A program made the position numbers and the translations under genes. The notes below the pieces were generated by a model. It did no database searches and was not told where the DNA came from. It was given only the letters and a program-made list of their open reading frames with translations. A DNA stretch of 64,000 nt from Oxyruncus cristatus (lineage: Eukaryota; Chordata; Aves; Passeriformes; Cotingidae). The stretch is from the NCBI GenBank assembly GCA_013399855.1, contig VXAY01005274.1, forward strand, positions 1,577,371 to 1,641,370. The letters are read 5' to 3'. Shown here piece by piece: positions 15,001-24,900 of the stretch (the stretch's first letter is position 1; each line of letters begins with the position of its first letter).

Positions 15001-18000
15001 GAATATTCTGTCTGGTTCCAGAGTAACCTGTTCTGTCCATGGCCTTTTTTCTCTTCTGTTTTTTCCTGTCCCTCTCTGGAACTCTGTGCAGTGTCTCTTG
15101 TAACAGCAAGATCAGCTGGTTTTGAACTTGGGAGAGGTGAACTGAGACTCAGCTTCTCTGCTGAGTCAAGGAAGTTTGGCTCTTGCTCTCTTGACAGTGT
15201 TGTTCAGGTATGATTTGTAACAGTGCTTACAGTCAGCTTTCCTCAATCATAAAACTGACTCGGGCAGTCAATCTCCAGGATAAAGTCTACCAGTTCCATT
15301 TGTGAGAGGTGTTTTTAGTTCGTGTCAGTGGAGAGTTCTGTGAGCCTGTCAGCAGTGCCCATTAGCATTTGCTGGGCGCCTGTGGTCGTGGCAGGATTTC
15401 TCAGCACAGACTGTTAGTTCTTTACTTGAGAATTAGCCAGTTGACAACTAAATATTTTTCACTGCTTGTCAAGAGAAATAGAGAATAGACAAAGCTTGAG
15501 AGCTTCAAGTTGAGGAGCTTGTTAGGGTATGACAGGACAGTTGCTGTTGCCCAGCGATCAGATCTGCAGTTCTGATGGTCGTAAAGCAATTTGAGTATCG
15601 CTCACGTAGCACAGAGATTATCAAAGTTTTGGGTAACAGCCCAGAGAGGGACAAGGAGTGATGAATGTGCAGGTTTGAGCTGGCCCTTTATGCAGTGAAG
15701 ATCTGTTAAAGAGATGCCAACGAACTCTTCAGCACGTTCTTCATACCAGCAGTGTCTCCATGGGTGTCTCTATTTCATATGACAGCTGTGGTTGGGCTGT
15801 GTCTTAACAGGACTTGGAAGGGATGTTGTGAGTTGATTCCAGTTCCCTGTTTCTTTCTCTAGCTGTAGATGGACGTTCTCTTGCCTATAATACCTTGGAG
15901 TTGAGGTATTCTAACAAATAGCAGCATATAGTTTGTTAGCACATCCTTTGTCCTCAGGTTCAGGGTCCCATTTTTCATTTGAAACATTCAGGTTTCTAAA
16001 ACAATGAGTTGATCTGTTCCTTTCCACACTCCTCCTTTGTTGACTTAGTTTTGGCTGCTTGGATGGAGAAAGTGGTTCAAATGATGAATCAGTGTTTGCT
16101 GCTGAGCACTCTGAATGGAAAAACAGCGTAACTCTTGGTTGTGTGCATCGAGTAAGGAAGGGTTAGGGAACTGAGGAATCACTGGGGTTTCTGTGGGAAT
16201 TTGTAGTCAAGTGGGAATGGCTGTCTTAATTCTGGTGCAGAATTTTTTTTTTATATGACTAGTGCTGGATCAAGAGAATTGTCCTTCACTGTGTTAAGAT
16301 TCAAACAAAACTATCAAACCTCTTCTAAATGACCTGTAGGCTGTTCTGGAAAAGTTAAAGCTGTTTTCTGGGTGCTGTCCAGATACATTTGGGATAGAAT
16401 GTCAGGCTATTAAGACTTGTTTGCACTTGCTTCTCTCTGGATGACAGCACAAGCTATAGCTGAGGTCAGCTTTGTCTGTATTTCACTGTGAAAAGATTTC
16501 TGTTGCAAAAACTCAGAGGTGTTGCTCAGCTGAATCCATCTGTGGACAGACCATCCTTTTTGGAGGGCATCCAGAACGGAAACTCGCTTGGCAAAGTGAT
16601 CTTCGGTTGAAACTCCTGTTACCTCTGTAAAGCACAGCACTACCACCTGAGTCACCAGGAGTGAACGTGAAGGGAAGACTCGCTTAGCTTGCAGTAACTG
16701 GTTCTTGGAGATTTGTGTGTATTCCTTCACTCTCCCTATCCCACAATGTCTTGAGCTTGTCATTTGGAATGCTGAACATGAAGAGAATTGTTCTTGACGC
16801 CCCACCTACCCTCTCATGTGAGTTTTCACTTGTCCTTCCAAGGACAGAGGTGTTCTGGGTCCCTGGTCACTGTCACAGGTTCTGGCTTCTGTTTTGGCTG
16901 CCCAGAGTGTGGTGCTTGTGGTGACACCAGTTACTGTAAGGTAAGTCATTCCTGTGCCTCTCCCTTCTGTCCGTGTGGCAGTGCTGTGCTGCGTCTCTGA
17001 AGAGCACACTGCAGTCAGATGACAGCTTGACATTCAGGGATATAAACATGAGACACTGCAGACAAGTAGAAAACAATCCTATGAAATTACATCCTGTTTC
17101 CTAGTGGCAATAACACGTCTTGTTTTCAAACTGTTGGTCTGAATTCCCGCTTGAGGAATGTGGCATCCAGCTGGTGCATAAGCCTGTTTTCCAGTGCCAG
17201 CAGTAGGTGTGAGCGAGAGGTGCTTGTTGGAACTAAAGGGTGTTGGTAAACATCATTACCTTCGGAAATGGCCGCCAGGAACTCTGCAATTCCAAGATGG
17301 AGCAGCATTTTCCCCTTTGAATGACCATAACTGATGCTTAATTCCCCTGCTGTGAAGGCTGTTTCTCGTTTTCATCCTGTATCAGTAAGTTGCCCTTGTC
17401 TTTATCTTGCAGGTTTCTGAGCATGGCGAGGATGGGACAAAGCAGAGCAGATTGGAGCAGGACTTGTCACTCCCCAAATCCTAGAAATTTTAGTTCATAC
17501 GTACACTTGCCAGTGGCTGTGGGCAACCATTTACTTGGTGTAAAGAACTTAATATCAGTATAAACTGGCTCTGGGCAGTGTCAGTGATGCTGCACTTTGA
17601 GTTGTAGCAGCTGTAATTGTGAATATTACTGAGATAGTGAAACATGGTGTCCAGTTTTCTATTGCATTTTTTTCAAGTGGAAAAGTTAACTAATGGTTAA
17701 CACACAAGTGGAGAAAATTGTGCATATGCCAATTTTTGTTACCTTTTTACTTTGAACTACACTGCTTATGAGATCTCATTGTTTTGGAAGAATGGCATGA
17801 ACAGTCTTCGGCAACAGTTGTGATAATTGTAAATGCTCACAATTGTGCACTCTTTTCTGGTTATTCCTCCCTGGGTTTTGAAAGTTGTACACTTAAAACA
17901 TTCTTAAAGTTGTTGGCTTCTATGTGCAACATACCAAGCCAGCTGACATGGTAGTAACCAAAGATTCCAGTTTTTAAGCATATGAAAGACTCTGCCTGCT

Positions 18001-18925
18001 TACCTGTGCTAGAAATAACAGCATCTAAAGTGAAGACTTAAGAGAAATTTAGCGACTACTAGATAATCTTTAGGACTCTGCATTAACTCTATAATGTTCT
18101 TGGTAAAAGGAAAAACAGCGTATTTGTCACGAAATTTAGTTAACATCTTACAACTGAACCTGTATGTAAGTTGCTTAGATAAATGTAATCACTGTAAACA
18201 TCTATATGATCTGGGATTTTTTTTTTTATTTTGAAGCGGGGTTTTTTTTGTTTACAAGTTCATTAAAAACTAAAAAACTGTTTCTGTAAGGAAATGAAAT
18301 TTTTTTAATTTGCCTTGTTAATTCAGTTTAAGAAATTTACATTACCCTGTTTTTAAACCAAGTTTTGAGGCCATTTGTTAAGCAAAAGAAGTCATATTTC
18401 TTTCTAAATCATTTTAGATTTAGTGTTGTAACTCTTCCTCATTTTGTTTTTAAATAAATTTTGTATTTTTTCCTTGAGGGGGAAGGGGCAGTCTTGCATT
18501 TTTATAACTTGTTGTTTGAGACCAGCCCTCTATTCTAAGATTGGATTTTTTTAAAATGAAGTGGCATCTTTTGCAGACCCGGTATTGGCAGCCTCCGAGC
18601 ATCGCCGTGTCGTGCATCGGCTGGACTGACTTGTGATTGCTAGTGTTGAGAAAAATTTGAATGGTTTGAAAATTTGGATGGTTTTAAACCAAGGCATTTT
18701 CTTTCAAGTTCTTGTGAAGTGGAAATGACCAGATTTACTCTTGTTCTTGGGGGCAGCCTCGCACCATGCAGAGTTCACATTGGTTACTGCCCCAGGCTGT
18801 CTTCCTTCTCACTCCTATTCTAGCCCAGCTGAAAGAAAGAAATACTTTTATTGCTGGTAATTCTTTAACAGTGTAATTTATTCCTTTATAGCATGTCAGA
18901 ATAAATTAAAAAAATGTCTGAAAAT
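1..18925 (+). CDS. CSNK1A1: Casein kinase 1 alpha (gene span, 5' part outside window)
   Basis: This is a cytosolic/nuclear Ser/Thr kinase that primes beta-catenin for GSK3 in the destruction complex and also acts on p53 and circadian proteins (family knowledge). Coding exons seen: 315-413, 2823-2906 (alternative), 5685-5824, 8747-8825, 9842-9916, 11271-11377, 12255-12403, 17413-17420. All junctions are GT-AG and phases join cleanly. Without the alternative exon they encode 218 residues, matching residues 120-337 of the 337-residue vertebrate protein. The catalytic loop HRDIKPDN, the DFG motif and the CK1-specific ASINAHLG segment in place of APE are all visible. The N-lobe and ATP-binding exons lie left of the window. 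The protein appears essentially identical to the mammalian one. The gene occupies an AT-rich stretch, and the 3' UTR runs to about 18925. Confidence 0.97.
315..413 (+). CDS. CSNK1A1: CSNK1A1 exon with catalytic loop
   Basis: The exon starts after a long T-tract and ACAG and ends AAG|GTTAGT. Its 33 codons begin [10 protein letters not shown] and carry the catalytic loop HRDIKPDN, whose Asp is the catalytic base. It ends CNK at a codon boundary, so the next exon can be included or skipped without a frameshift. Confidence 0.97.
414..5684 (+). other. CSNK1A1 introns flanking the L exon
   Basis: AT-rich intronic DNA, broken only by the alternative exon at 2823-2906. Short reading frames here have no recognisable homology. 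T-rich and A-rich runs are common, and I see no RNA gene or mobile element. Confidence 0.8.
2823..2906 (+). CDS. CSNK1A1: CSNK1A1 alternative L exon (28 codons, nuclear localisation signal)
   Basis: This 84-nt exon has a TTCAG acceptor and a CAG|GTCTGA donor. It starts [11 protein letters not shown] and ends SGLNQ. It is the known vertebrate CK1 alpha L insert, placed between the catalytic loop and the DFG exon. The PVGKRKR stretch is a basic nuclear localisation signal, and the L isoforms are reported as nuclear-speckle associated. Being an exact multiple of three with phase-0 flanks, it works as a cassette exon. Confidence 0.95.
5685..5824 (+). CDS. CSNK1A1: CSNK1A1 exon with DFG motif and activation segment
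   Basis: The acceptor is CTTGAAG and the donor is AGAG|GTGAGT; the exon is 140 nt and ends in phase 2. It encodes [15 protein letters not shown] and then the CK1-type activation segment ending HLGIEQ. The split serine codon (AG + C) is completed in the next exon. Confidence 0.97.
5825..8746 (+). other. CSNK1A1 intron
   Basis: A 2.9-kb intron with a short (TG)n/(TA)n microsatellite at about 6322-6344. Nothing else is recognised. Confidence 0.8.
6322..6344. repeat. TG/TA microsatellite
   Basis: A short run of TG dinucleotides passing into TATATA inside the intron. Likely polymorphic. Confidence 0.75.
8747..8825 (+). CDS. CSNK1A1: CSNK1A1 exon, kinase C-lobe
   Basis: The acceptor is CTCTGCAG and the donor AAAG|GTAACT; the exon is 79 nt. 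It encodes [16 protein letters not shown] and on to SLPWQGLK, the CK1 C-lobe helix F region with the invariant DDMES. Confidence 0.97.
8826..9841 (+). other. CSNK1A1 intron
   Basis: A 1.0-kb intron with T-tracts (around 8865-8890 and 9760-9777). No further feature recognised. Confidence 0.8.
9842..9916 (+). CDS. CSNK1A1: CSNK1A1 exon, kinase C-lobe
   Basis: The acceptor is TTCCACAG and the donor TAAG|GTAAGA; the exon is 75 nt, phase 0 at both ends. It encodes 25 residues from [12 protein letters not shown] to PVEVLCK, with the lysine-rich surface typical of CK1. Confidence 0.97.
9917..11270 (+). other. CSNK1A1 intron containing a CR1 fragment
   Basis: A 1.35-kb intron. Its only recognisable element is the inverted CR1 3' end at about 10575-10715. 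Confidence 0.8.
10575..10715 (-). mobile_element. CR1 LINE 3'-end fragment, antisense in CSNK1A1 intron
   Basis: The stretch beginning TAGAATCATAGAATGGTTTG and continuing GGTTGGAAGGCACC is the reverse complement of the avian CR1 3' end. It continues through the conserved GGGACAGGGACACCTTC region and fades near the CTTCCAGGGATG motif. It is a typical 5'-truncated, old copy with no coding capacity. Confidence 0.92.
11271..11377 (+). CDS. CSNK1A1: CSNK1A1 exon, kinase C-lobe end
   Basis: The acceptor is GATTTACAG and the donor TCAG|GTCAGT; the exon is 107 nt and ends in phase 2. It encodes [16 protein letters not shown] and on to LRQLFRILF. The following arginine codon is split across the intron. 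Confidence 0.97.
11378..12254 (+). other. CSNK1A1 intron
   Basis: A 0.88-kb intron. Nothing beyond splice sites recognised. Confidence 0.8.
12255..12403 (+). CDS. CSNK1A1: CSNK1A1 exon, C-terminal tail
   Basis: The acceptor is TTTTTTAG and the donor AAAG|GTTAGT; the exon is 149 nt. It encodes [12 protein letters not shown] and then the Gln/Ser-rich non-catalytic tail through SNMK. If the intron is retained, translation reads Gly then TAG at 12406-12408, giving a product only one residue shorter than the spliced form. Confidence 0.96.
12705..12762. repeat. ATTTA / TATA low-complexity tract
   Basis: About 58 bases of almost pure A/T, made of TTTATTTA and TATATA units with partial self-complementarity. 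Simple-sequence repeat. Confidence 0.8.
16879..16940 (+). other. Candidate alternative CSNK1A1 exon (unproven)
   Basis: A possible 62-nt exon bounded by CACAG and a consensus donor TGTAAG|GTAAGT. Joined to the 12255-12403 exon it reads in frame as a Cys-rich segment ([12 protein letters not shown], then DTSYCK). It would shift the terminal exon to a frame starting VSEHGEDG with about 23 residues before a stop. The acceptor has a weak pyrimidine tract. CK1 alpha S-type C-terminal variants are known, but I cannot confirm this is one. Confidence 0.2.
17413..17420 (+). CDS. CSNK1A1: CSNK1A1 terminal coding exon (Gly-Phe-stop)
   Basis: After TATCTTGCAG the bases GTTTCTGA complete a split Gly codon, add Phe and stop. 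This gives the vertebrate C-terminus SNMKGF. Only 8 nt of the terminal exon are coding; the rest is 3' UTR. Confidence 0.93.
18453..18458 (+). terminator. Proximal poly(A) signal AATAAA of CSNK1A1
   Basis: A canonical hexamer about 1.04 kb after the stop codon, followed by T-rich sequence. Confidence 0.7.
18900..18905 (+). terminator. Distal poly(A) signal AATAAA of CSNK1A1
   Basis: A canonical hexamer about 1.48 kb after the stop. A TGTTTGTATGTTTG-like stretch lies downstream. Probably the main or distal 3' end. Confidence 0.7.
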
Positions 18926-21900
18926 GATGATGCCAGATGCCTATTGTGTAAATGTTGTTTGTATGTTTGCTTTTAAGACAGTTTTCACGCATGTAGCAGA
19001 GTTCCTGCTCACAGTTCATATTTTTACTGTTTGAAAAGGTCTTTTTTCATTTTGGAAACCATTTCTTCAGGATCTTAACACATTGTGCACTCTCAGCCAT
19101 CCCGGAGTGGATCTGGATCAAGGTTCCCTGTGGTCACTGTGTGCTTCCTTTAGGAGAAGGAGGTGCCCTTGAAATGTGAAACTTTAGGTGGAGAACATTG
19201 TGCTAATGAACATTTGTGTAGATAATCTGGGAGGAGAGGGAGGCAGAGAGTCTGCAAGGCTTCAGAGATATCTCTGCACACTTGGAACCTTCTGAGGCAC
19301 AGTGGGCTCTGTGTTACCTGGAAGGTGGAAGAAGAAATGTAGCTTTGTTCCCCTGGCTAGGATGGCTCTCTAGACTCCGAGTACAACCCCATCCAAATAA
19401 GGATGGTTTTCAAGCAATGCCTCCTGTAACAACTGGTATGTTTCTAAGAACTGGTATCTGGAGTACTCTGATGTCCTTATCCATGATTCCTGCTGTCTAG
19501 GCAACATGTCTGACAACACGCCTTGGCAAGAGGGGAAGAAGCTTCAATGAAATGCCTTCTTGGCAGCGGAGTGGCTGCTTGGAATTGTTCTGGCATCACT
19601 TTTCTTGCTTTGACATGAGATACTTAAAAGTTGGAGAAAATCACGTTTCAGGAGAATAAATAATTTTCTCTGTCCGCTAAATTTGCTTATGACTTTGAGG
19701 AGGGTTTTAGAAACAAAACTCACTTTGATGAGCTCTGGAAGCAAAAATATTCCTTCTGCTTGGGGTGCCAAAATGCATTGGTTTGTAGTTCTTGGAGCTG
19801 CAAGTCCTGTGGGAGGAGTGTGGAGTCCAGTCTGCCTTTCAGATGTGTGTTAATAGAATTTACTTCTGCACAGAAGCATGGGCTTAGTGTCAGCTGTTGT
19901 TTTTTGTGAGTAGTGAATGAGATGCCCACCTTCCTTAAAGAGAGGCTGTGGTACCAAACACTTGTTTGCTCTGTGTTCTCTGGTTTGTCACAAAGTCTTC
20001 AACCTGAAAGCATTAAAAACTACATTGATCTTGACTCCTGGTCACAGCTCTGCAAAGGTTTGGTGTTGGGAGGTTCACTTGCAGGGTGAAAAGCCTCTAC
20101 AAGCAGTCCCAGGCCCTTTACAAGGAAACATCGTTAGAACAGAGGCCGTAGAGCAAAGAACTGTGTCTTTGTGCTCCCTGGAAAGTGCCAGAATTTGGGT
20201 AATGACATTAGGCTGTGACAACAGGTTCTGAGTCCTCTCACTAAGCTGCGTACAGGGTTTCAAAGCACTTTATTAACCTCCTTATACCAACTCTGAGAGG
20301 CTTCCTAAGGCCACCTTTTAAAGGATTTCTTAATTGGGAGCACGGAGTGCCCCTGTGCAGCGTACTGGTTCGTTATTTTTAACCTATTTAAGCCATTCCT
20401 TGTTAGAAGCAATTGAGAGCCTTTTTCTCTTCTCCCATAAAGGCTCTGAAAAGAATAAGCTGCTCTGGGTCCCAGTTATTAGTAATGGCACTCTCTGCCT
20501 TGCCTGCTGTTCTGTGTGGTGTTAGTAACAAGTGATGAACTCACGCCATGGCTGTTGAAAACACTAGATATGTTCCTGGTAGGTCTCAAGTCTGCCCAGC
20601 ATGTGGCACCTTAAGTTTTTTTGGTGGTGTTTGTTGGTTTTGGTTTTTGTTGTTGATTTTGTTTGTTTTTCTAATTTCTATGGATTTCTGTCTATCTGGG
20701 AGTTATTTTTCAAGCTTAACTGTTGCTTTCCTCTGCTCTTGCCGTGTTGTGCCTGTTCTGTCTGTTGACTTTTTCACGTGTGTTACTTGTTGGGAATTTG
20801 GTGCTTTGTGCTGTGATTTTCCTGCAAGGGACTACAGCAGGGGTGGAGTTGCTTCAGTCATAGGAGCAGGAGCTTGGGCTGGATGCCTTCCTGCAGTCCC
20901 ATCTGGAATTTTTCTGTGATCCCGAGTTGGCTTTTTGCATAAGGCTTTAATTTCTCTTGACAGAGTTCTCCAATTTAGAAGATTTGTTGCTTAGCCAGCT
21001 CCGTCAGCCCCATCTGCTCCTGACTTAATTGCAGTGAAATCATCGTGATTTCATATCAGCTTGATGTCATAATACACGTTTGTGAGCACGGCAGGCTCCA
21101 GACAAAAAGGAAAAGTGGGCTGGGAGGAAGAGCTGTCTGCTCCAAGCACTAATGCCTCTGGAAAGATGCGGTGAGGGATGACACAGAGGAAGTGCCCACC
21201 CTCCTAATAGAGCCTGAGTGGAAGGACTGCGTCCGTGGTGTGTTCTAATGTGGAAATGGCTCTTAATGTAATCCTCGTTTGCCAGGGCTAAACAGGAAGG
21301 GGGGGAGGGTGGTACCAGGTCTGTCTGTGAAGAATTGAGATTGAATGTTGTGCTGGGACACAGGCCCTTCCTCCTTCCCAGCTCCCTTAATGAAGCCTTT
21401 CAGAGCAGACCCAGGGCTGTGTCCCTGTTTTTAAAGGAGCCACAGCTGCTTTGCAAAGGTCAGGAGCGAAGGTGTAAAATTGACTAAACTAAGATGCTAA
21501 CTTGACTTTTTGCATTCTGTGCTGTGACTATTGCTAGTGCTGAATTGTGGTAGCTAGAAATGGGGAGAAGCCAGGGAGTATTCCTGCGCTGGATTTGAGG
21601 GATTGGGTTTCCAAGCAATGCTGTCCATAAGTAACTGTGAAGGTGTGATGTAGCTCCTTTCTCAGAGAACAGCTTGACATTTTGATACCAGGGACTGCTG
21701 CTGAATGTACCTGAGCACTGTCAGTCCTCACTGTTGTGTCTTCCCTACCCAGGAGCCTTTTGTTCCTTTTGATAATGTGGGTTGTTTTTTGTAAACACAG
21801 CTGATTAACTTATTTCTCTCCCCCTCTGAGTTTAGGAGTCCATTGGTGGACATGGCTGGCAGAAAAGCTGTTTTCGAGGTGCAGGTCGAGCTGCAGAACT

Positions 21901-24900
21901 CGGTGCTCGTCTTCCAAGAGGCCCAGCTCTCTTAGCTCCTTGTGCTTCTCCCTTGAAATAAAGAATAAGCCTTGAGCTATTTTGCAGGTGGCAGACTTTG
22001 AACTTTTTTCAAATGAAAGCAATTTGAGAAGGTTGGAAGACCTTGAAGAAGTGTACATGCTATCAGGGAGGGTAGGCTGGCTTTTGAGCTTTCCTTGCTG
22101 CAGTCAAAGCCCCTGTGCACATGATAAATCCAGCCCTTCCCCTTTACAGCCCTGTAAATGCCCAGGGCAAGTGCCTGGCTCAGCACAACCCCGTACCCGG
22201 CAGAGGTGGGGCCGTGCATGACTCAGCTGTGCTTTGTGGGACATCATGATCCACCGGACCAGGGGCACGATGAACAAATCCTCCCTTTCCCTTCCTCGTA
22301 CCTCAGCAGAGTCCCTCGCAGGTAGCTGTGACGCACCCCAATGCCAAAGCAGTGTGCTGGGACTTTTCCATCATCTATTTAATTGGGAATCTCCAGGGCT
22401 TATGACTGGGCTCCTGGGCAGAACTTAGTTTGATGTGTCTGGCTCCTCTGAGCTGCTGCACTTCCTTGTCACAGTTTTATATACCAACTGGTAACTGCTT
22501 CTCACCACCATGGGAGGAATTAAAGATCTGTTTCTACAAGGATGCTTCACAAATCCCACTGTCTCCAAGTGCACACACAGTGGGCTGACCCCGGGACCAG
22601 CCTGGGGATTGCAGCTGGCTCTGGTGTTCAGCAGCTGGACCAGGCTGATGGCATCTGCCAGATCCTCATCTGGTGGAGCTGCAGGCAGGGCTTTGCCCAG
22701 GTCAGGCAGAGAGGAGCAGGAACAGTTTTCCTGCCTTGCCAGCTACAGTCAGAGAGTGGGGGAGGAGAGCAGAGAGGTAAAGCTAGAAACTGGTGCAAGT
22801 CCTCTGAGCTGAGAAAAATCACTTAAGCAGCAAATAGGTTTGTTCTTGTGCACTGATGGCTTCCCCCCAGCACAGCCCGGACTTGTGCTGAGCTCTGGGA
22901 TCCTCTTCCTCCTCGCTACCTGGTGTTGGGCCAGGGCTGTTTGCAGCAGGCGCCGCTGGGTCGGGGTCACCTGAGCGGGCAAAGCCTTCGAACAGCACCA
23001 GGAGTGTGGGCACGGTGGAGTGTGTGTGTTCATGTTCCTTTGGGGCTGGCACTCCCCTTGTGCCAGTCAAACCTCAGGTATCTCCTGCTGCGTGGCACTG
23101 TTGGGACAGCAGGTCTGGCCAGAAATCCCTGCTGACTGACGCCCTGGAAGTGCCTGCCTGCCATCGCAAGACCCCCTTCTTTGGGGAGGAAAGGTAAGGA
23201 ATCCAACTGCGGCCGTTCTTCCCTTGGGCTGCCCAGGAAGTGTTTGCTGATGGCTTTTGCCAGATGGGCTCGTGCTGTGCTGTTTGTGCCTGGGGAGCCA
23301 AGCGGCATCGATGACCCCTGTCTGTGCCGCACCCCCGGCGTGGGAAGGTGCTGCTGTGCCAGGGCTGGGCTGACGCGGTCGGAGCGCGTTCCCGCCTGCT
23401 TCGCCTGGAGCTGTTAACAAATCCCATAAACTGATTATGGCCGCAAGTCCCTGCTCAGTGACCTTTCTCCCTCTCACTGACAGCTTTTAACATTGTGCCT
23501 CCTGACCCTCCCCCTGCTGCCGGCGTGGGGTCCCGGCCGTGGGCAGCAAGGTGGGTGTGAGCTGGGCATGGGGCTGGATCGCGTGCCAGCAACCAGCAGG
23601 CTCTGCCAGCGAGTTCCCGGGAGATGAAATGCAGGCTTGGGAACTTGATGCTGATTGGAAGTGGCTTGTTTTTGCTTCCCAACATGCAAACAGCTCGGGT
23701 CTGATCTGACTGCACTCAGCCTTTCCTAGTGAAAGGCTCTCAGGGTTTGTCAGCCTGCTGTTCCCACTCCTGTTCTGTGCCTCCCAAAATCCCAGCTCTT
23801 GTGTGGGCAGGATCCTGTTGGTGGCCGTGGAGAGGTGAATCATGGCACTGGACAGACTGGCTCAGTTGTGGCCACGCAGCTCTTTCCTGGGCCGGCTTTT
23901 CCGAGGAGGGAGTTCATCATGTGTGGCAAGGAACACCTGGGCATCCATGGGACGCACAGCACACGCTGTGTTTAAATGTATTTATGGCCCTTCTTGGGTG
24001 GGGAGGGAGCAGTTGATCCAGCACAAGCCCCATCCCAGTGCCAAGATTGTGCAGGCATCTGCCTGTTCTTCCCTGGCGCACTCTGGTTTGTGTCCCTCTT
24101 TGGGAAGTCCCTGTCCCCTGGTGAGGGGAAGCCTGGTGCCCCCCTCCTGCTCTCCTCCCACCGCCTCCCCAGCCTTGCTGTTCCCGAGGGTTCAGCAGCC
24201 GGGCAGGCCATGAAAGCGGAGCCGGTGCCGCTTTCCTCTCCGCGGTTGCTGAGTGACTGGTAAACACAGCAAAGGCAGTGCTGGGAGGGGCTGGGTGCCC
24301 TTCACCCCCTGCCTGGAAGCAGGCACAGCTGTGCCAGAGGAGCCTGGCAGCTGGGGTGGCACTGAGGGACCCTCCTTGAGGGGAAAATGGCCCAGTGCTT
24401 GGGGCACAGTGAGCCCCAGTCAGGGGAGAACAGCCCCAGCCTGCCTTGCCCCAGCCCGCTGTGGGACATCGTGGTGACCCTCTGCAGGAGTCCTTGCCCA
24501 GCCCAGGGGGCTGTAGCTCTGGAAGGTGGCTTGTTTCTGATCCCAGCCTTCATTTTGGCTGCCCAGAGGAGCTCTGCTGCCAGAGCAGCTGTGTGCTGAG
24601 GCTCCCTGAGGATGGCCAGAGGGTCCCAGAGCTGCGGCATCCCTGCGGTGGCTGTCAAACACCCAGTTCCAGCAGCTTCCCTGTAACCTCTAGGAAGAGG
24701 TTTAAATACAAGATACTGGAGCAAGCAGGGCACAAACAAGCCTGTTGCACGTTTGACTCTTCCTAGGCCACTTCCTAGGCTTGCACGGGGAGTGATGGTG
24801 AACCTGTGAGGGTCTGGTGTGTGTGGGGCTGCAGTGGGACCATCACCCCCAGTGCTGGCAGGCTGTGCCGCTGGCAGGTAATGGGAGAGTGCTTGGAGCA

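Larger units (their letters stand above)
12404..17412 (+). other. Last CSNK1A1 intron (5.0 kb)
   Basis: A long intron before the 8-nt terminal coding segment. It holds an AT-rich tract (12705-12762) and a candidate alternative exon at 16879-16940. The rest shows no recognised feature. Confidence 0.7.
17421..18925 (+). other. CSNK1A1: CSNK1A1 3' UTR
   Basis: About 1.5 kb of AU-rich sequence without an extended reading frame follows the stop codon. It holds two AATAAA signals, at 18453-18458 and 18900-18905. The second is followed by a TG/T-rich stretch expected of a downstream element. The exact cleavage sites are inferred. Confidence 0.75.
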
